Positions 55,007 to 64,000 of a stretch of 64,000 nt of DNA are shown piece after piece. Under the pieces are notes generated by a model. That model saw nothing but the letters and a program-made list of their open reading frames with translations, ran no database searches and had not been told where the DNA came from. Origin of the DNA: Shinella sp. XGS7. GTDB taxonomy: Bacteria; Pseudomonadota; Gammaproteobacteria; Burkholderiales; Burkholderiaceae_C. The stretch's first letter is position 1, and each line of letters opens with the position of its first letter. The stretch spans positions 1,019,501-1,083,500 of the forward strand of contig NZ_CP084758.1 in the NCBI RefSeq assembly GCF_020535565.1. Direction: 5' to 3'. Both the position numbers and the translations under genes were made by a program.

Positions 55007-55387
55007 TCAGGCGGGAACCTGCTTGCACACCGCCTCGATGCGGTGGCCGTCGGGGTCCACCAGAAAGGCCGCGTAGTAGTGCGGGCCGTAGTCGGGGCGC
55101 AGGCCTGGGGCGCCGTTGTCGCGCCCGCCCACGCGCAGGGCCTGGGCGTGGAATGCATCCACCGCGGCGCGGGTGGGCGCGTCGAAGGCCAGGTGGAAGC
55201 CCGGTCCCGGGGCGCGGGCCTCGGGCTCCAGGTTCAGCAGCAGCTGGTCCTGGTCGTCGACCAGGCCGTAGCCGATGGACTCGGGGCCGTCGAAGACGCG
55301 GCGAAAGCCCAGGGCGCCCAGGGCCGCGTCGTAGAAGGCGCCGGCCAGGGCCAGGTCGCGCACGCCGAAGGAAAGGTGATGCAGCAT
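55007..55387 (-). CDS. VOC-superfamily (glyoxalase-like) protein
   Basis: A 126-residue protein with the paired beta-alpha-beta-beta-beta modules of the vicinal-oxygen-chelate fold. HHLSFGVRDLALAGAFYDAA at the N-terminus gives one metal His. LGFRRVFDGPESIGYGL and YYAAFLVDPDGHRIEAVC follow, with His and Glu as further ligands. It may be a glyoxalase or a bleomycin-resistance-type protein; no substrate can be assigned. Confidence 0.9.
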   Translation of the reverse strand: MLHHLSFGVRDLALAGAFYDAALGALGFRRVFDGPESIGYGLVDDQDQLLLNLEPEARAPGPGFHLAFDAPTRAAVDAFHAQALRVGGRDNGAPGLRPDYGPHYYAAFLVDPDGHRIEAVCKQVPA

Positions 55388-55408
55388 CGGTCTCTTCTCG
55401 AGGGAGGG

Positions 55409-55915
55409 TCAGCCCGGCATATCGCCGGTATTGGGATCGAAGTCCTCGCGTAGCGTGAACTCACCGCGGCGAAAAGCCGCCACCACCGCCTGCGCCTCGG
55501 CCAGTTGGCCTTCGGGCACGCGCACGCTGGCGCCGCCCACGGCCACCGAGAGCAGGGCGTTGGCCTGGACCAGGTTCACATCGCCCGCCTCGGCCTGCAG
55601 CCCGGCCGACTGCAGGCAGGCGCTGAGCAGATGCGCCTCGGTGGGCGTGAGGTTGCGCTCCAGCAGGGTCCAGTCGCCCAGATAGGGTTCCTGGCTCAGC
55701 GCGGTGGCTGAGGGCTGTTCCTCGGCCGGATCCGGCAGGGGCAGATCGCGCCGCTGCGCCTCGGCGATGGCCAGGGCATAGCCCGCCTCGCTGAGCCGGC
55801 CCGCACGCAGATGGCCCAGCAAGGCCTCATCCGGCAGCTGGGACAGCAGCAGGCTCAGATCCTGGCGGTGGTGATGCTCGTCGGGGTTGAAGGTGGGGTT
55901 GAAGTTGGGACTCAT
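55409..55915 (-). CDS. DUF2007 domain protein
   Basis: A 168-residue cytosolic protein. The C-terminal half fits DUF2007 (putative signal-transducing protein): LLSACLQSAGLQAEAGDVNL, then VAVGGASVRVPEGQLAEAQA. The N-terminus is His-rich (NPDEHHHRQDLS) and includes a short helical segment LLGHLRAGRLSEAGYALAIA. The function is unknown in all members I know of. Confidence 0.72.
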   Translation of the reverse strand: MSPNFNPTFNPDEHHHRQDLSLLLSQLPDEALLGHLRAGRLSEAGYALAIAEAQRRDLPLPDPAEEQPSATALSQEPYLGDWTLLERNLTPTEAHLLSACLQSAGLQAEAGDVNLVQANALLSVAVGGASVRVPEGQLAEAQAVVAAFRRGEFTLREDFDPNTGDMPG

Positions 55916-55927
55916 GGCGTTGCGGAT

Positions 55928-56359
55928 TCAGTGGCAGTACTGCTGTTCGCAGGGAATGCCGTCCTTGTCGCCATCCATCTCCACCCCGGGGCAGTTGGCG
56001 AGGAAGAACTTGGCCTCGGCGCAGGAACTCATCTGCGAGCAGTAACGCCGGCCATCGCAGCGATAGGCTGGCATGCGGGGGCTGATTGCAGGTGTGGTTG
56101 CTGGCGCTGGCGTGCTGGTCTGGGGCGAGGGTGTGGCGGGCTTGGTGTTTGTGGTGGCGGCTTCCGCCGCCGCGGCGCGACGCCGCTTCTCTGCGGCATT
56201 GAGCTCTTCCACCGTTGGTGGCTTGCGCACCTGGCCGCTGGGGCAGGGGCCTTGCTGGTAGCTGACCTGGCCGTCGATCACGCACTTGTTGGCCGGTGCC
56301 GCCAGGCCCGGCCCGGCAGCCAGAAGCAGGAGTGCCGCGGTGCAGAGCCAGCGCATCAT
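55928..56359 (-). CDS. secreted protein with DUF4124-like and excalibur domains
   Basis: A 143-residue protein. A signal peptide (LCTAALLLLAAGPGLAAP) is followed by a short Cys-containing region like DUF4124 (KCVIDGQVSYQQGPCPSG), a Thr/Pro/Ala linker, and a C-terminal excalibur calcium-binding motif DGDKDGIPCEQQYC. The excalibur aspartates line up with the D-x-D-x-D-G loop. It is probably a small extracytoplasmic calcium-binding protein. Start at ATG 56357-56359; a second ATG is three bases in. Confidence 0.8.
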   Translation of the reverse strand: MMRWLCTAALLLLAAGPGLAAPANKCVIDGQVSYQQGPCPSGQVRKPPTVEELNAAEKRRRAAAAEAATTNTKPATPSPQTSTPAPATTPAISPRMPAYRCDGRRYCSQMSSCAEAKFFLANCPGVEMDGDKDGIPCEQQYCH

Positions 56360-56375
56360 GGGCGTCCCAGCCGGT

Positions 56376-56681
56376 TCACTCGAAGACCGGCCGGAAGAAG
56401 CTGCGCTCATAGCTGATGATGCAGCGCGTTTCTTCGGCGTAGCGGAAGGCGGCCTGGCAGTCCGGGTCCTGGAAGGACCGATGGCGGTATTCCTCGTAGG
56501 CCGCCAGCGAGGGAAAGCTGAAGGACGCCAGGGCAATATTGTTGGCACCCTCCGAGGGCAGCAGATAGCCGTGGTGCTGGCCGCCAAACTTGCGGACCAG
56601 GGGTATCCAGATCCGGGCGTAGTGCTCGAACTCCTTGAGCTTGCTGGGGTCCAGCACATAGCGGAGGTGGCAGGTGATCAT
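56376..56681 (-). CDS. NIPSNAP-family protein
   Basis: A 101-residue dimeric alpha/beta protein. ITCHLRYVLDPSKLKEFEHY and the ending YERSFFRPVF are typical of NIPSNAP. The function is undefined. Its start codon overlaps the stop of the YciI-like gene by 4 bases (ATGA), so the two are coupled. Base composition here is noticeably less G+C-rich than in the surrounding genes. Confidence 0.88.
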   Translation of the reverse strand: MITCHLRYVLDPSKLKEFEHYARIWIPLVRKFGGQHHGYLLPSEGANNIALASFSFPSLAAYEEYRHRSFQDPDCQAAFRYAEETRCIISYERSFFRPVFE

Positions 56682-56914
56682 TGAGAAACTTCCTTCTTCA
56701 ATTCAGAGCGGGCTGTTTGCGTGAGTGCCAGGCCTGAGACGGCGATTCGTGCGCCAGCGCCAGAGGGATTTAGGCCCTCGGAGGCCAGCAGGACACCTGC
56801 CAGATGCATCTCCTCGTTGAATCGCATATAGGCCTTGAGAAGCTCAGCGTCGAACTCAGGCCGGGGTTCGCTGCTGCGCTCCGTGCTGGCTTGGGCTGTG
56901 ATGACGAATCGCAT
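56678..56914 (-). CDS. YciI-related (DGPF) protein, truncated
   Basis: A 78-residue protein. Residues 1-58 match the N-terminal half of YciI-like proteins: FVITAQASTERSSEPRPEFD, AYMRFNEEMHLAGVLLASEG and LNPSGAGARIAVSG. Where the DGPF motif and second half should follow, the sequence changes to LALTQTARSELKKEVSQ and stops, overlapping the NIPSNAP start. No frame of the next bases restores a DGPF motif, so this is a real truncation or a fusion scar, not a simple indel. Confidence 0.75.
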   Translation of the reverse strand: MRFVITAQASTERSSEPRPEFDAELLKAYMRFNEEMHLAGVLLASEGLNPSGAGARIAVSGLALTQTARSELKKEVSQ

Positions 56915-56939
56915 GGCGCGTACTCGGTTGAGCTTTGAT

Positions 56940-57713
56940 TCAGTCTTGGTTGATTCGAGGTTGCGGCTTGCTCCCCCAGTGAATCGCCACGATACCGAGT
57001 GACAGGCGTTCGAAGCCGACCTGCTCGAAGCCGTGGCCTTGGATCTCTGCGCTCAGTTCCTCAGCCGACGGGAAGTCAAGAATGCCCTTGAGCAGGTACT
57101 TGTATGCCGATGCGTCGCCACCGGTAGCGAGCCATCCCAGCAGGGGCATACACAGCGACATATAGGCCAGGTAGGCCGAATGAAGCGGCCTCCAAGGTAT
57201 ATGGGATGCCTCCAGAACAAAGAGCTGGCCTCCGGGACGAAGAATGCGAAAGGCTTCGCCAAGAGCGCGGTGCCGGTCACAGATTTTCAAACCAAGGGAG
57301 ATGGAATAGGCGTCGAAGCTCGCATCCGGGATTGTGGGCATGGCTTCCATGTCCAGCTGTCTGAGCTGGAGTCGCGCCCGGTGCTTGGCCAGCCTGTCTT
57401 GCGCGACGGCCAGCATCTTGGGGCTTATGTCGGACGCGACGATCTTGCGGTCTGGGCTGGCATCAGCAGCGAGCAGACGCAGGATGATGTCGCCTGTGCC
57501 GGTGGCGCCATCCAGCAGGTCGCCCCAGCTCGTGCATGCGATGCGCCTAGCCATGCGCTGCTTCCAGAGACGATGGATGCCGAAACTGAATACATCGCAC
57601 AGCACGTCATAGCGGCCAGCAATGCGGCCGAACACATCGTCTTTCTGCCACGTGAAGGCGGCGGCATTCTCTTTGCCGGAACCTGAACCGCCGCAATCCG
57701 ATTTCGATGCCAT
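56940..57713 (-). CDS. UbiE/COQ5-like class I SAM-dependent methyltransferase
   Basis: A protein of 257 residues from the ATG at 57711-57713. Signature YDVLCDVFSFGIHRLWK near residue 37 is the UbiE/COQ5 family motif. SAM-binding motif I LLDGATGTGDIILRLL is near residue 67, DISPKMLAVAQDRL near 96, and the post-motif DAYSISLGLKICDRHRALGE near 135. The divergent motif I (DGATGTGD instead of DVAGGTGD) suggests a paralogue rather than the house-keeping ubiquinone enzyme. The region is visibly less G+C-rich than its neighbours, hinting at transfer. Confidence 0.85.
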   Translation of the reverse strand: MASKSDCGGSGSGKENAAAFTWQKDDVFGRIAGRYDVLCDVFSFGIHRLWKQRMARRIACTSWGDLLDGATGTGDIILRLLAADASPDRKIVASDISPKMLAVAQDRLAKHRARLQLRQLDMEAMPTIPDASFDAYSISLGLKICDRHRALGEAFRILRPGGQLFVLEASHIPWRPLHSAYLAYMSLCMPLLGWLATGGDASAYKYLLKGILDFPSAEELSAEIQGHGFEQVGFERLSLGIVAIHWGSKPQPRINQD

Positions 57714-57894
57714 GCCTACCCTGATGTGTTGCCAGTTCGCTCCGGATCGAGAGGCCGGCCTGACCATGCCGCATCTGCCCGAGGCTGATGAGCTGGAAGC
57801 GAGTATGCCGCTGGAGCATAGCGATCCGGCTCGAGAGAAACCTGCCCCTCAAAGAACGGGGCACCATGAACCTGACCGACTGCGAGCATTCGAA

Positions 57895-57927
57895 ATGCAA
57901 AACGGCCACCCGAAGGTGGCCGTTGTT
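57895..57927 (-). terminator. rho-independent terminator of argG
   Basis: A perfect 10-bp stem, AACGGCCACC (57901-57910) paired with GGTGGCCGTT (57915-57924), around a CGAA tetraloop. On the minus strand it continues TTTTGCATTT. It lies 30 bases past the argG stop. Confidence 0.85.
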
Positions 57928-57953
57928 CATCAGGCAGTTGCCTGCCCTGAGGC

Positions 57954-59354
<1,401 letters not shown>

Positions 59355-59359
59355 CTATT

Positions 59360-59953
59360 CTAGGCGTCGGGCCGCAACCAGCCGATCCGGCCCTGACCGG
59401 CCTCGTTCAGCCGGGCGAGCAGCGCGCCGGCGGCCGGCTCGGGCAGTGACAGGCTCATCTCGACCAGGGCGCCGTGCTGCACGGCCAGCAGCTGGGCGCC
59501 GTGCAGCTCCAGCTCGCGGCGCACCAGACCCTCCAGCGCATAGGGCAGGGTGCAGCGCAGCCGGCTCAGGCGCAGCTGGGGCACTTTCTCGGCGCCCAGC
59601 AGGGCCTGGGCCACGGCGTCGGTGTAGGCGCGCACCAGGCCGCCCGCGCCCAGCTTCACGCCACCGAAATAGCGCACCACGGTGGCCAGCACGCCTTCCA
59701 GGTCCTGGTGGCGCAGCACTTCCAGCATGGGCCGGCCCGCGGTGCCGCCGGGCTCGCCATCGTCGTTGGCCGCGCTCTGGCCGCCAGCCATCAGGGCCCA
59801 GCACACATGGGCCGCGCCGGGGTGCTGCACACGAAGTGCCGCGACCCGGGCCAGGGCCGCGGCGCGGTCGGCGCAGGGCTCGACGCAGGCGATGAAGCGG
59901 CTTTTCTTGATCGTCAGTTCGCTGTGAACCGGGGCGGCAAGGCTGTGGGGCAT
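59360..59953 (-). CDS. yigZ: YigZ/IMPACT-family protein
   Basis: A 197-residue protein. The N-terminal IMPACT domain reads TIKKSRFIACVEPCADRAAA, then DDGEPGGTAGRPMLEVL and VVRYFGGVKLGAGGLVRAYT. The C-terminal domain is DUF1949-like. Members of this family are linked to translation regulation or peptidase folding, with no firm function. The start ATG is at 59951-59953. Part of its 5' end is duplicated about 1.1 kb away at 60879-61050. Confidence 0.93.
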   Translation of the reverse strand: MPHSLAAPVHSELTIKKSRFIACVEPCADRAAALARVAALRVQHPGAAHVCWALMAGGQSAANDDGEPGGTAGRPMLEVLRHQDLEGVLATVVRYFGGVKLGAGGLVRAYTDAVAQALLGAEKVPQLRLSRLRCTLPYALEGLVRRELELHGAQLLAVQHGALVEMSLSLPEPAAGALLARLNEAGQGRIGWLRPDA

Positions 59954-60018
59954 GGTGGGCAGCAGGAGGGTTGTCGCCGCCCACCCGGTGCTGGCACGCC
60001 GGGGCCAGCCCGGCGATT

Positions 60019-60665
60019 TCAGGCCCGGCGGCGGCTCACGGCGCCGGCCAGGGCCAGGCCGCCAATCACAAGGGCCAGGCTGCCGGGTTCGGGGACGGAC
60101 TGGCGGGTCTCATCAACGACCAGATTGTCGATCACGAACTGCTTGTTGAGGCCTGGCGATGCTTGCATGAAGCTCACGCGCGTCAAGTCCTGCCAGTTGA
60201 AGTTGATCAGCGAGGGGCCGCTGCTGTTCAGCGTGAAGGTCATGCTGTAGGCCGGATCGGCTGCATTGCCGACATAGCCCAGTGCGGTGATCTCCTGGGC
60301 AACCCAGGCACTGGTGAAGTAGCCGCTGTTGAGATCGAAGCCGCTGTCGCGGCTGATCCCGACGGGCTCGCCACGGGATGTGTAGGCCACGTAGTCGCCG
60401 GAGATGCGGCCCCTGACGTAGCCGGAGTCCGGGATGCTCGACGCCTTCACATACGAAAAATACTCGGACCACTTGAAGCCCGCATAACCTTCCGTGATGC
60501 GGGCGTAGTTGCTGTCCGTCAAGGCGGGCGCAGATCGTCGAAGGTGACCAGTGCCGCCATGGCCTGGCCGGCCGGCGCGAACAGAGCCAGGGCCAGCGCC
60601 GAGGCACCGAGGACCTGGCGGGCGGCGGCCCAGGCCGGGCCGGCGGTACTTGCAAATCGAGACAT
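60019..60665 (-). pseudogene. PEP-CTERM sorting-domain protein, frameshifted
   Basis: The best start, the ATG at 60663-60665 with GGGAGGAAT upstream, opens a signal peptide (LGASALALALFAPAGQAMAA) and reads LVTFDDLRP before a stop. The main body is in another frame: TDSNYARITEGYAGFKWSEY up to the PEP-CTERM tail VPEPGSLALVIGGLALAGAV. One missing base near 60524 would join the two into a 215-residue protein. The PEP-CTERM tail marks it for exosortase sorting. A third protein of this class in the window. Confidence 0.8.
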
Positions 60666-60878
60666 TGCGGATTCCTCCCTTGGTTTTCATCGTGGCCGAG
60701 GCCGACGACTCGGGCGCGACTATGCCGCGGTCTCCGTCCCAGGAATACCGCCCAAGTGCGGGTTACTGCTCGGGGGGGTGTGCGCACAGCGGATGAATCG
60801 GTGCTGTCGCGGGCAGGCGGCCACAATCGCGCCCGTCATGCTGAAGTTCGGCCGGCTCAAGACCGAAGGCGGCGCCAT

Positions 60879-61050
60879 GGCTGCCGGCCATCGGGGCCCA
60901 GCACACATGGGCCGCGCCGGGGTGCTGCGCACGAAGTGTCGCGATCCGGGCCAGGGCCGCGGCGCGGTCGGCGCCGGGCTCGATGCAAGCGATGAAGCGG
61001 CTTTTCTTGATCAGCCTCTCGTGCGGGACCCGGGCGGCAAGGCTGTGGGG
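60879..61050 (-). pseudogene. truncated duplicate of the yigZ 5' end
   Basis: A direct repeat of about 165 bases, by eye about 90% identical to 59787-59951, in the same orientation as yigZ. It encodes residues 2 to about 56 (KKSRFIACIEPGADRAAALA) but lacks the start codon, which is GGG here, and is followed by unrelated sequence. It occupies most of the 413-base gap 60666-61078, which otherwise holds only the PEP-CTERM promoter region. It looks like a relic of duplication or recombination. Confidence 0.8.
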
Positions 61051-61078
61051 CCCGATTGTTGGGCCTGGGCCTGCGGGC

Positions 61079-62014
61079 TCAGCGCGAGGCCGGGGCTGGG
61101 GCCGGGGCCGGGGCCGCCCGGGCGGGGGCTGAGGCGGGCAGCGGTGGCAGCGGCGTGCCCGCCGGCAGCACCTGCACGCCCTCGGGCGGCAGATAGCGCG
61201 CGACCAGCTGGGCCAGGCTGCCGTCCTGCTGCATGACCCGCAGGGCGCGCTCGATGCGGCGCAGATCGGCCGGCCGCACCGTGCTGCGCGAGAGCGCCAG
61301 GGTGGAGTAGAGCGAGCCGGCGCCGGCATGCCAGTCCGAGAAGCGCAGTTGCTCCAGCCAGGCCCAGGGCTGGCCTGCCAGGCTCCAGGGAAAGGCGATC
61401 AGCAGATCGCCCCGATGGGCGGCGAAAGCGCGCAGCGCGGTCTCGAAATCGGCCACCTCGCTCAGCCGGCCCTGCTCGCGCAGGCGCTGCAGCAGGGTGT
61501 CGTAGCCGGGGCCGTAGAGCGCCTGGCGTATGGCCACGGCCTTGAGCTGCGTGTCGGCCAGGAAGTCGGCCTGGCTCATGGGGCCGCGTTCGCGCCAGGT
61601 CACGGCCATGGGGCGGGCGGTGAGCAGGGGGATCATGTGCACCAGGACCTGACGCTCGGCGCTGGGCACCACCCAGCTGGCCAGGTCCAGGCTGCCGCTG
61701 CGCAGGTGCTGCCAGATGCGGGGCTGGGATTCGAGCTGGAAGCTGAAGCGGCAGCCGCTGCGCGCGGTCAGCTGCTCGAAGAACTCGCGGTCCAGCCCTT
61801 CATGGCGACCGTCGCCCTGGCGCTGGTAGAGCTGGGGGTACTCGCGCAGGCCCACGCGGTAGGGGCCGCAGTCCGCGCCGGCGTCGGCCACAGGCTCGGG
61901 CGGGGCGGCCTGGGCGGCGAGGGGGCTCAGCCCCAGCAGCAGACCTCCCAGGATCGCGGCCAGTGGTCGTCCGGCAGAGAAGCGGACGGCGATCAGGGGC
62001 GGGCGAGACAGCAT
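61079..62014 (-). CDS. periplasmic solute-binding protein (SBP_bac_3-like)
   Basis: A 311-residue secreted protein. The signal peptide is AAILGGLLLGLSPLAAQAAP. The mature part has YRVGLREYPQLYQRQGDGRH, LDREFFEQLTARSGCRF, LRSGSLDLASWVVPSAERQ and RIERALRVMQQDGSLAQLVA, resembling amino-acid-binding family 3. The last 30 or so residues are Pro/Ala-rich. No transport partners are nearby. Confidence 0.75.
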   Translation of the reverse strand: MLSRPPLIAVRFSAGRPLAAILGGLLLGLSPLAAQAAPPEPVADAGADCGPYRVGLREYPQLYQRQGDGRHEGLDREFFEQLTARSGCRFSFQLESQPRIWQHLRSGSLDLASWVVPSAERQVLVHMIPLLTARPMAVTWRERGPMSQADFLADTQLKAVAIRQALYGPGYDTLLQRLREQGRLSEVADFETALRAFAAHRGDLLIAFPWSLAGQPWAWLEQLRFSDWHAGAGSLYSTLALSRSTVRPADLRRIERALRVMQQDGSLAQLVARYLPPEGVQVLPAGTPLPPLPASAPARAAPAPAPAPASR

Positions 62015-62113
62015 GGCAGGAGGCTGGGCCGTGGAATGCTCCGAGTCTAGCCCCGGCCGGCGGTCCCTCTCCCCAGGGGCTGACCCACCCCCCGGGGACA
62101 GGCGGTCGCCCGC

Positions 62114-63271
62114 TCAGAAGGGTTGCAGCCAGGCCAGGCTCAGCTCGCGCGAGCGGGCGCTGCCGTCCAGGCGGTCGGCGCCCAGGGCCAGGCGCCAGCG
62201 CTGGCCTTGCAGGGCCAGGGCCAGGCGACGCTCATGGGCCTGCCAGCGCAAGCCCCATTGCTGCAGGCCCAGGGGGCCGGGGGCGGCCAGGGGCCAGCTC
62301 CAGCCCAGCTGGGGCAGCCAGCCATAGCCCTGCAGATGGTCCAGGCGCAGCTCTGCCACGCCCAGGGCGGACTGGTGGCGGGCCTCCAGCTGCCAGCGCT
62401 GGCGGGCGCTCTGGCTGTAGCGGCCCTGGGCGTAGCGGCCGCTGAGCAGGGGCTGGTAGACCAGGAAGCCGTCGGCGTCGTAGCTGCGGGTCTGGGAGTC
62501 CACCTGGTCGAACTCCTGGGGCATCTGGCGCCACTGCAGGCGCCCCAGATCGTGCAGGCCCAGGCCCAGGCACCAGGGCGGGCCGCACCAGCGCAGCTCG
62601 GTCTGCAAGAGCAGGCCCAGGCCCTGGCTGGGGTGGGACTGCTGGAAGGGGAAGCGCAGGTTCTCCTGCACGCGCTGGCCGTCCAGGGCGAAGCTGTAGG
62701 TCTGGCTGGCGGCCTGGTAGCGGGCGCTGCCCTCCAGCTCGGCCAGGCGCAGGCGGTTCAGGGACAGCAGCTGCAGCTCCACCCGGGCGCGCCAGCCGCT
62801 GGGCGCGGCGGCGGCGGCGGCCGGGGCGAACAGGGCCTCGAAGCCACCGGCGCTGGTGCTGCCGAACTCGCGCGCCAGGGCCAGGCCGGCGCCGGCAAAG
62901 CCGCGGTAGTCCAGCTGCACCTGGTACTGGCGGTCACCGGAGGGTGGTCTGGCCGATTGCACATCGCGCGCCAGCAGCAGGGTGGATTCCGGTGCGATGG
63001 CTGTCGCGCTCTGGCGGGCCAGCAGGCTCAGGCGCCAGTCGCCGCGCTGGTAGGCCAGGCGCAGCTCATTCTCCTGGCGCACCAGATTGCGACCGCCACG
63101 CGGGTCCAGGGGCAGGCGGCCGGGGCTGTCCAGGCGGTTCAGGGGCATGGCGTCGCTGTGGCGCAGCAGGTCCAGCGCCAGGCTCAGCTCGCCCTCGTCG
63201 GCGGCGCGGGCGGGCAGGGCCGCGGCCAGCAGGGCCGCGAGCAGCCAGAGGGCGCGGGAAAGGGATTTCAT
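62114..63271 (-). CDS. predicted outer-membrane beta-barrel protein, unknown function
   Basis: A 385-residue secreted protein with a signal peptide (LWLLAALLAAALPARAA) and many amphipathic strands (LRLAYQRGDWRLSLLARQSA, RYQVQLDYRGFAGAGLALAR is absent but similar strands recur). It ends in ...LAWLQPF, a C-terminal Phe typical of outer-membrane barrels. Two cysteines in RWCGPPWCLGLG near residue 230 may form a disulfide. No homologous family is recalled. It is followed by a divergently oriented gap of 99 bases from the solute-binding gene and preceded by a strong hairpin. Confidence 0.65.
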   Translation of the reverse strand: MKSLSRALWLLAALLAAALPARAADEGELSLALDLLRHSDAMPLNRLDSPGRLPLDPRGGRNLVRQENELRLAYQRGDWRLSLLARQSATAIAPESTLLLARDVQSARPPSGDRQYQVQLDYRGFAGAGLALAREFGSTSAGGFEALFAPAAAAAAPSGWRARVELQLLSLNRLRLAELEGSARYQAASQTYSFALDGQRVQENLRFPFQQSHPSQGLGLLLQTELRWCGPPWCLGLGLHDLGRLQWRQMPQEFDQVDSQTRSYDADGFLVYQPLLSGRYAQGRYSQSARQRWQLEARHQSALGVAELRLDHLQGYGWLPQLGWSWPLAAPGPLGLQQWGLRWQAHERRLALALQGQRWRLALGADRLDGSARSRELSLAWLQPF

Positions 63272-63307
63272 GGCAACTCCGGGAAGAAGCGGGACCGGGA
63301 AACGACA

Positions 63308-63335
63308 AGGCGCCCCGGCCAGGGCCGGGGCGCCT
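63308..63335 (-). terminator. hairpin terminator downstream of the last gene
   Basis: A perfect 13-bp stem, AGGCGCCCCGGCC (63308-63320) paired with GGCCGGGGCGCCT (63323-63335). It lies 18 bases past the stop of the partial gene on the minus strand. The following bases (TTGTCG) carry only a weak T run. Confidence 0.7.
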
Positions 63336-63353
63336 CGCGGCCTAGTGGGGGCC

Positions 63354-64000
63354 TCAGTTCAGCGAGACGAACTCGCCGTTGGTGAAGGTGACGCGGCTGT
63401 TGTCCAGATCGATCACGCCGATCTTCACATCGCCCTTGAACAGGTCGATCAGGGACTGCTTGCCATCGCTGCTGAAGTTCAGACCGGAGCTGGCCTCGCT
63501 GATGCGCAGGCTGCTGCGCAGGGCCGGGTTGCTGGGCTCGCTGCCCTCGAAGCTCAGCACCAGCTTGGGCGCGCCGCCCACCACGGTCTTGAACTGGCCG
63601 CTGATCTTGGCGTCGCGCAGGGCCTCGGCCTCGCTGCGGCTGAAGTCCAGGGTCAGCGAGAGCAGGGGACGCTCGGTGGCGGTGACGGAACCCGCGAAGC
63701 CCACCACGTTCTTGTAGCTGTTGGTGGCGGAGAGGGGCTGGCTGGCGTCATAGGCGGCAAAGCCCTGCAGCGTCAGCGCGATGCGGCCGTTGAGGAACTC
63801 CGTGACCGTGGCGCCGCTCTTGTTGCGCAGCGCGCCCTGCAGGCTCAGCTGGGTGGGTTCGACCACGCTGCCGCTCTTGTCGGCCAGCATGGCGCCCAGG
63901 CTGAACACGCCGTCGAACTCGGCGCTGCCATTGCTGGCCAGCACGCTCAGGCTCAGCTCAGTGAGCTCGCGGGCGGGTGAACCGTCGGCCACATAGCGGC
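63354..64000 (-). CDS. large protein of unknown function, C-terminal 215 residues only
   Basis: The 3' end of a gene whose start lies beyond the right edge. The visible part is a Ser/Thr/Gly-rich, strand-rich sequence with LTELSLSVLASNGSAEFDGV, LSLTLDFSRSEAEALRDAKI and a final RVTFTNGEFVSLN. The alternation of short strands suggests a repetitive extracytoplasmic protein, but no domain is recognised and no signal peptide can be seen. No function is offered. Confidence 0.7.
   Translation of the reverse strand, partial: RYVADGSPARELTELSLSVLASNGSAEFDGVFSLGAMLADKSGSVVEPTQLSLQGALRNKSGATVTEFLNGRIALTLQGFAAYDASQPLSATNSYKNVVGFAGSVTATERPLLSLTLDFSRSEAEALRDAKISGQFKTVVGGAPKLVLSFEGSEPSNPALRSSLRISEASSGLNFSSDGKQSLIDLFKGDVKIGVIDLDNSRVTFTNGEFVSLN

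Noticed and set aside
56678-56760. Possible frameshift rescuing the second half of the YciI-like gene.
   Set aside because: None of the frames downstream contains a DGPF motif or a matching second half, so it is described as truncated.

Overview
The window is high-G+C bacterial DNA (most genes use CTG, GTG and GCC heavily). It looks like a betaproteobacterium of the order Burkholderiales, probably near Roseateles, Rubrivivax or Leptothrix. This rests on the gene families rather than a marker gene: a 3-hydroxybutyrate oligomer hydrolase, PEP-CTERM surface proteins, an ECF sigma/Ser-Thr kinase pair, oxyR beside katG, the long-form argG, and Burkholderiales-type intergenic palindromes. No rRNA, tRNA, CRISPR array, transposase or phage gene was seen.

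Layout. 1-4.7 kb: a Bug-family solute-binding protein (cut by the window edge), an SMR efflux protein, proC, ubiC, a secreted phosphatase, a lipoprotein and a serine hydrolase. 4.7-10.7 kb: a zinc-acquisition locus with a Fur/Zur regulator, an operator, a COG0523 GTPase, an AztD-like metallochaperone, a His-rich outer-membrane barrel, a ZnuA-like binding protein and a ZnuB-like permease. No ATPase gene is present. 10.6-17.6 kb: ubiA, a DUF1566 protein, a livGFKHM-type ABC importer (livF frameshifted) and a PAS-LuxR regulator. 17.7-25.5 kb: the 3HB-oligomer hydrolase, an MBL hydrolase, an amino-acid-type binding protein, PspC and CigR-like envelope proteins, prfC and a secreted protein. 25.6-31.6 kb: an ECF sigma factor, a Ser/Thr kinase with TPR repeats and two PEP-CTERM proteins on one strand, then a frameshifted DJ-1/PfpI gene. 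31.6-38.1 kb: ppk2 and an efflux set (TolC, HlyD, two ABC-2 permeases, again no ATPase) interrupted by a palindromic intergenic element, then dps. 38.2-43.4 kb: a 35-residue membrane protein, katG, oxyR and panBC. 43.4-51.8 kb: an FKBP lipoprotein, recG, a large YCF48-repeat lipoprotein, an eRF1-like small protein, a DksA-type zinc-finger protein, a solute-binding protein and queA. 51.8-53.9 kb: an ECF41 sigma factor with two matching ECF41 promoters, one for itself and one for a carboxymuconolactone decarboxylase/AhpD-like gene, then an EthD protein. 53.9-64 kb: small conserved enzymes, a less G+C-rich patch with a UbiE-like methyltransferase, argG, yigZ, a PEP-CTERM gene, a duplicated fragment of yigZ, another solute-binding protein, a predicted beta-barrel protein and a truncated last gene.

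Two themes stand out. First, five genes (livF, a cigR homologue, a DJ-1 gene, the ECF41-controlled decarboxylase and a PEP-CTERM gene) are each broken by one single-base indel, mostly in short G/C runs. Each reading frame is restored exactly by one base, so consensus error must be excluded before any is called a pseudogene. Second, several regulatory circuits can be read from sequence: the ECF41 autoregulatory loop, the Zur-type operator, the sigma/kinase/PEP-CTERM unit and the AT-rich palindromic region between oxyR and katG. All assignments come from reading the sequence; no database search was run.
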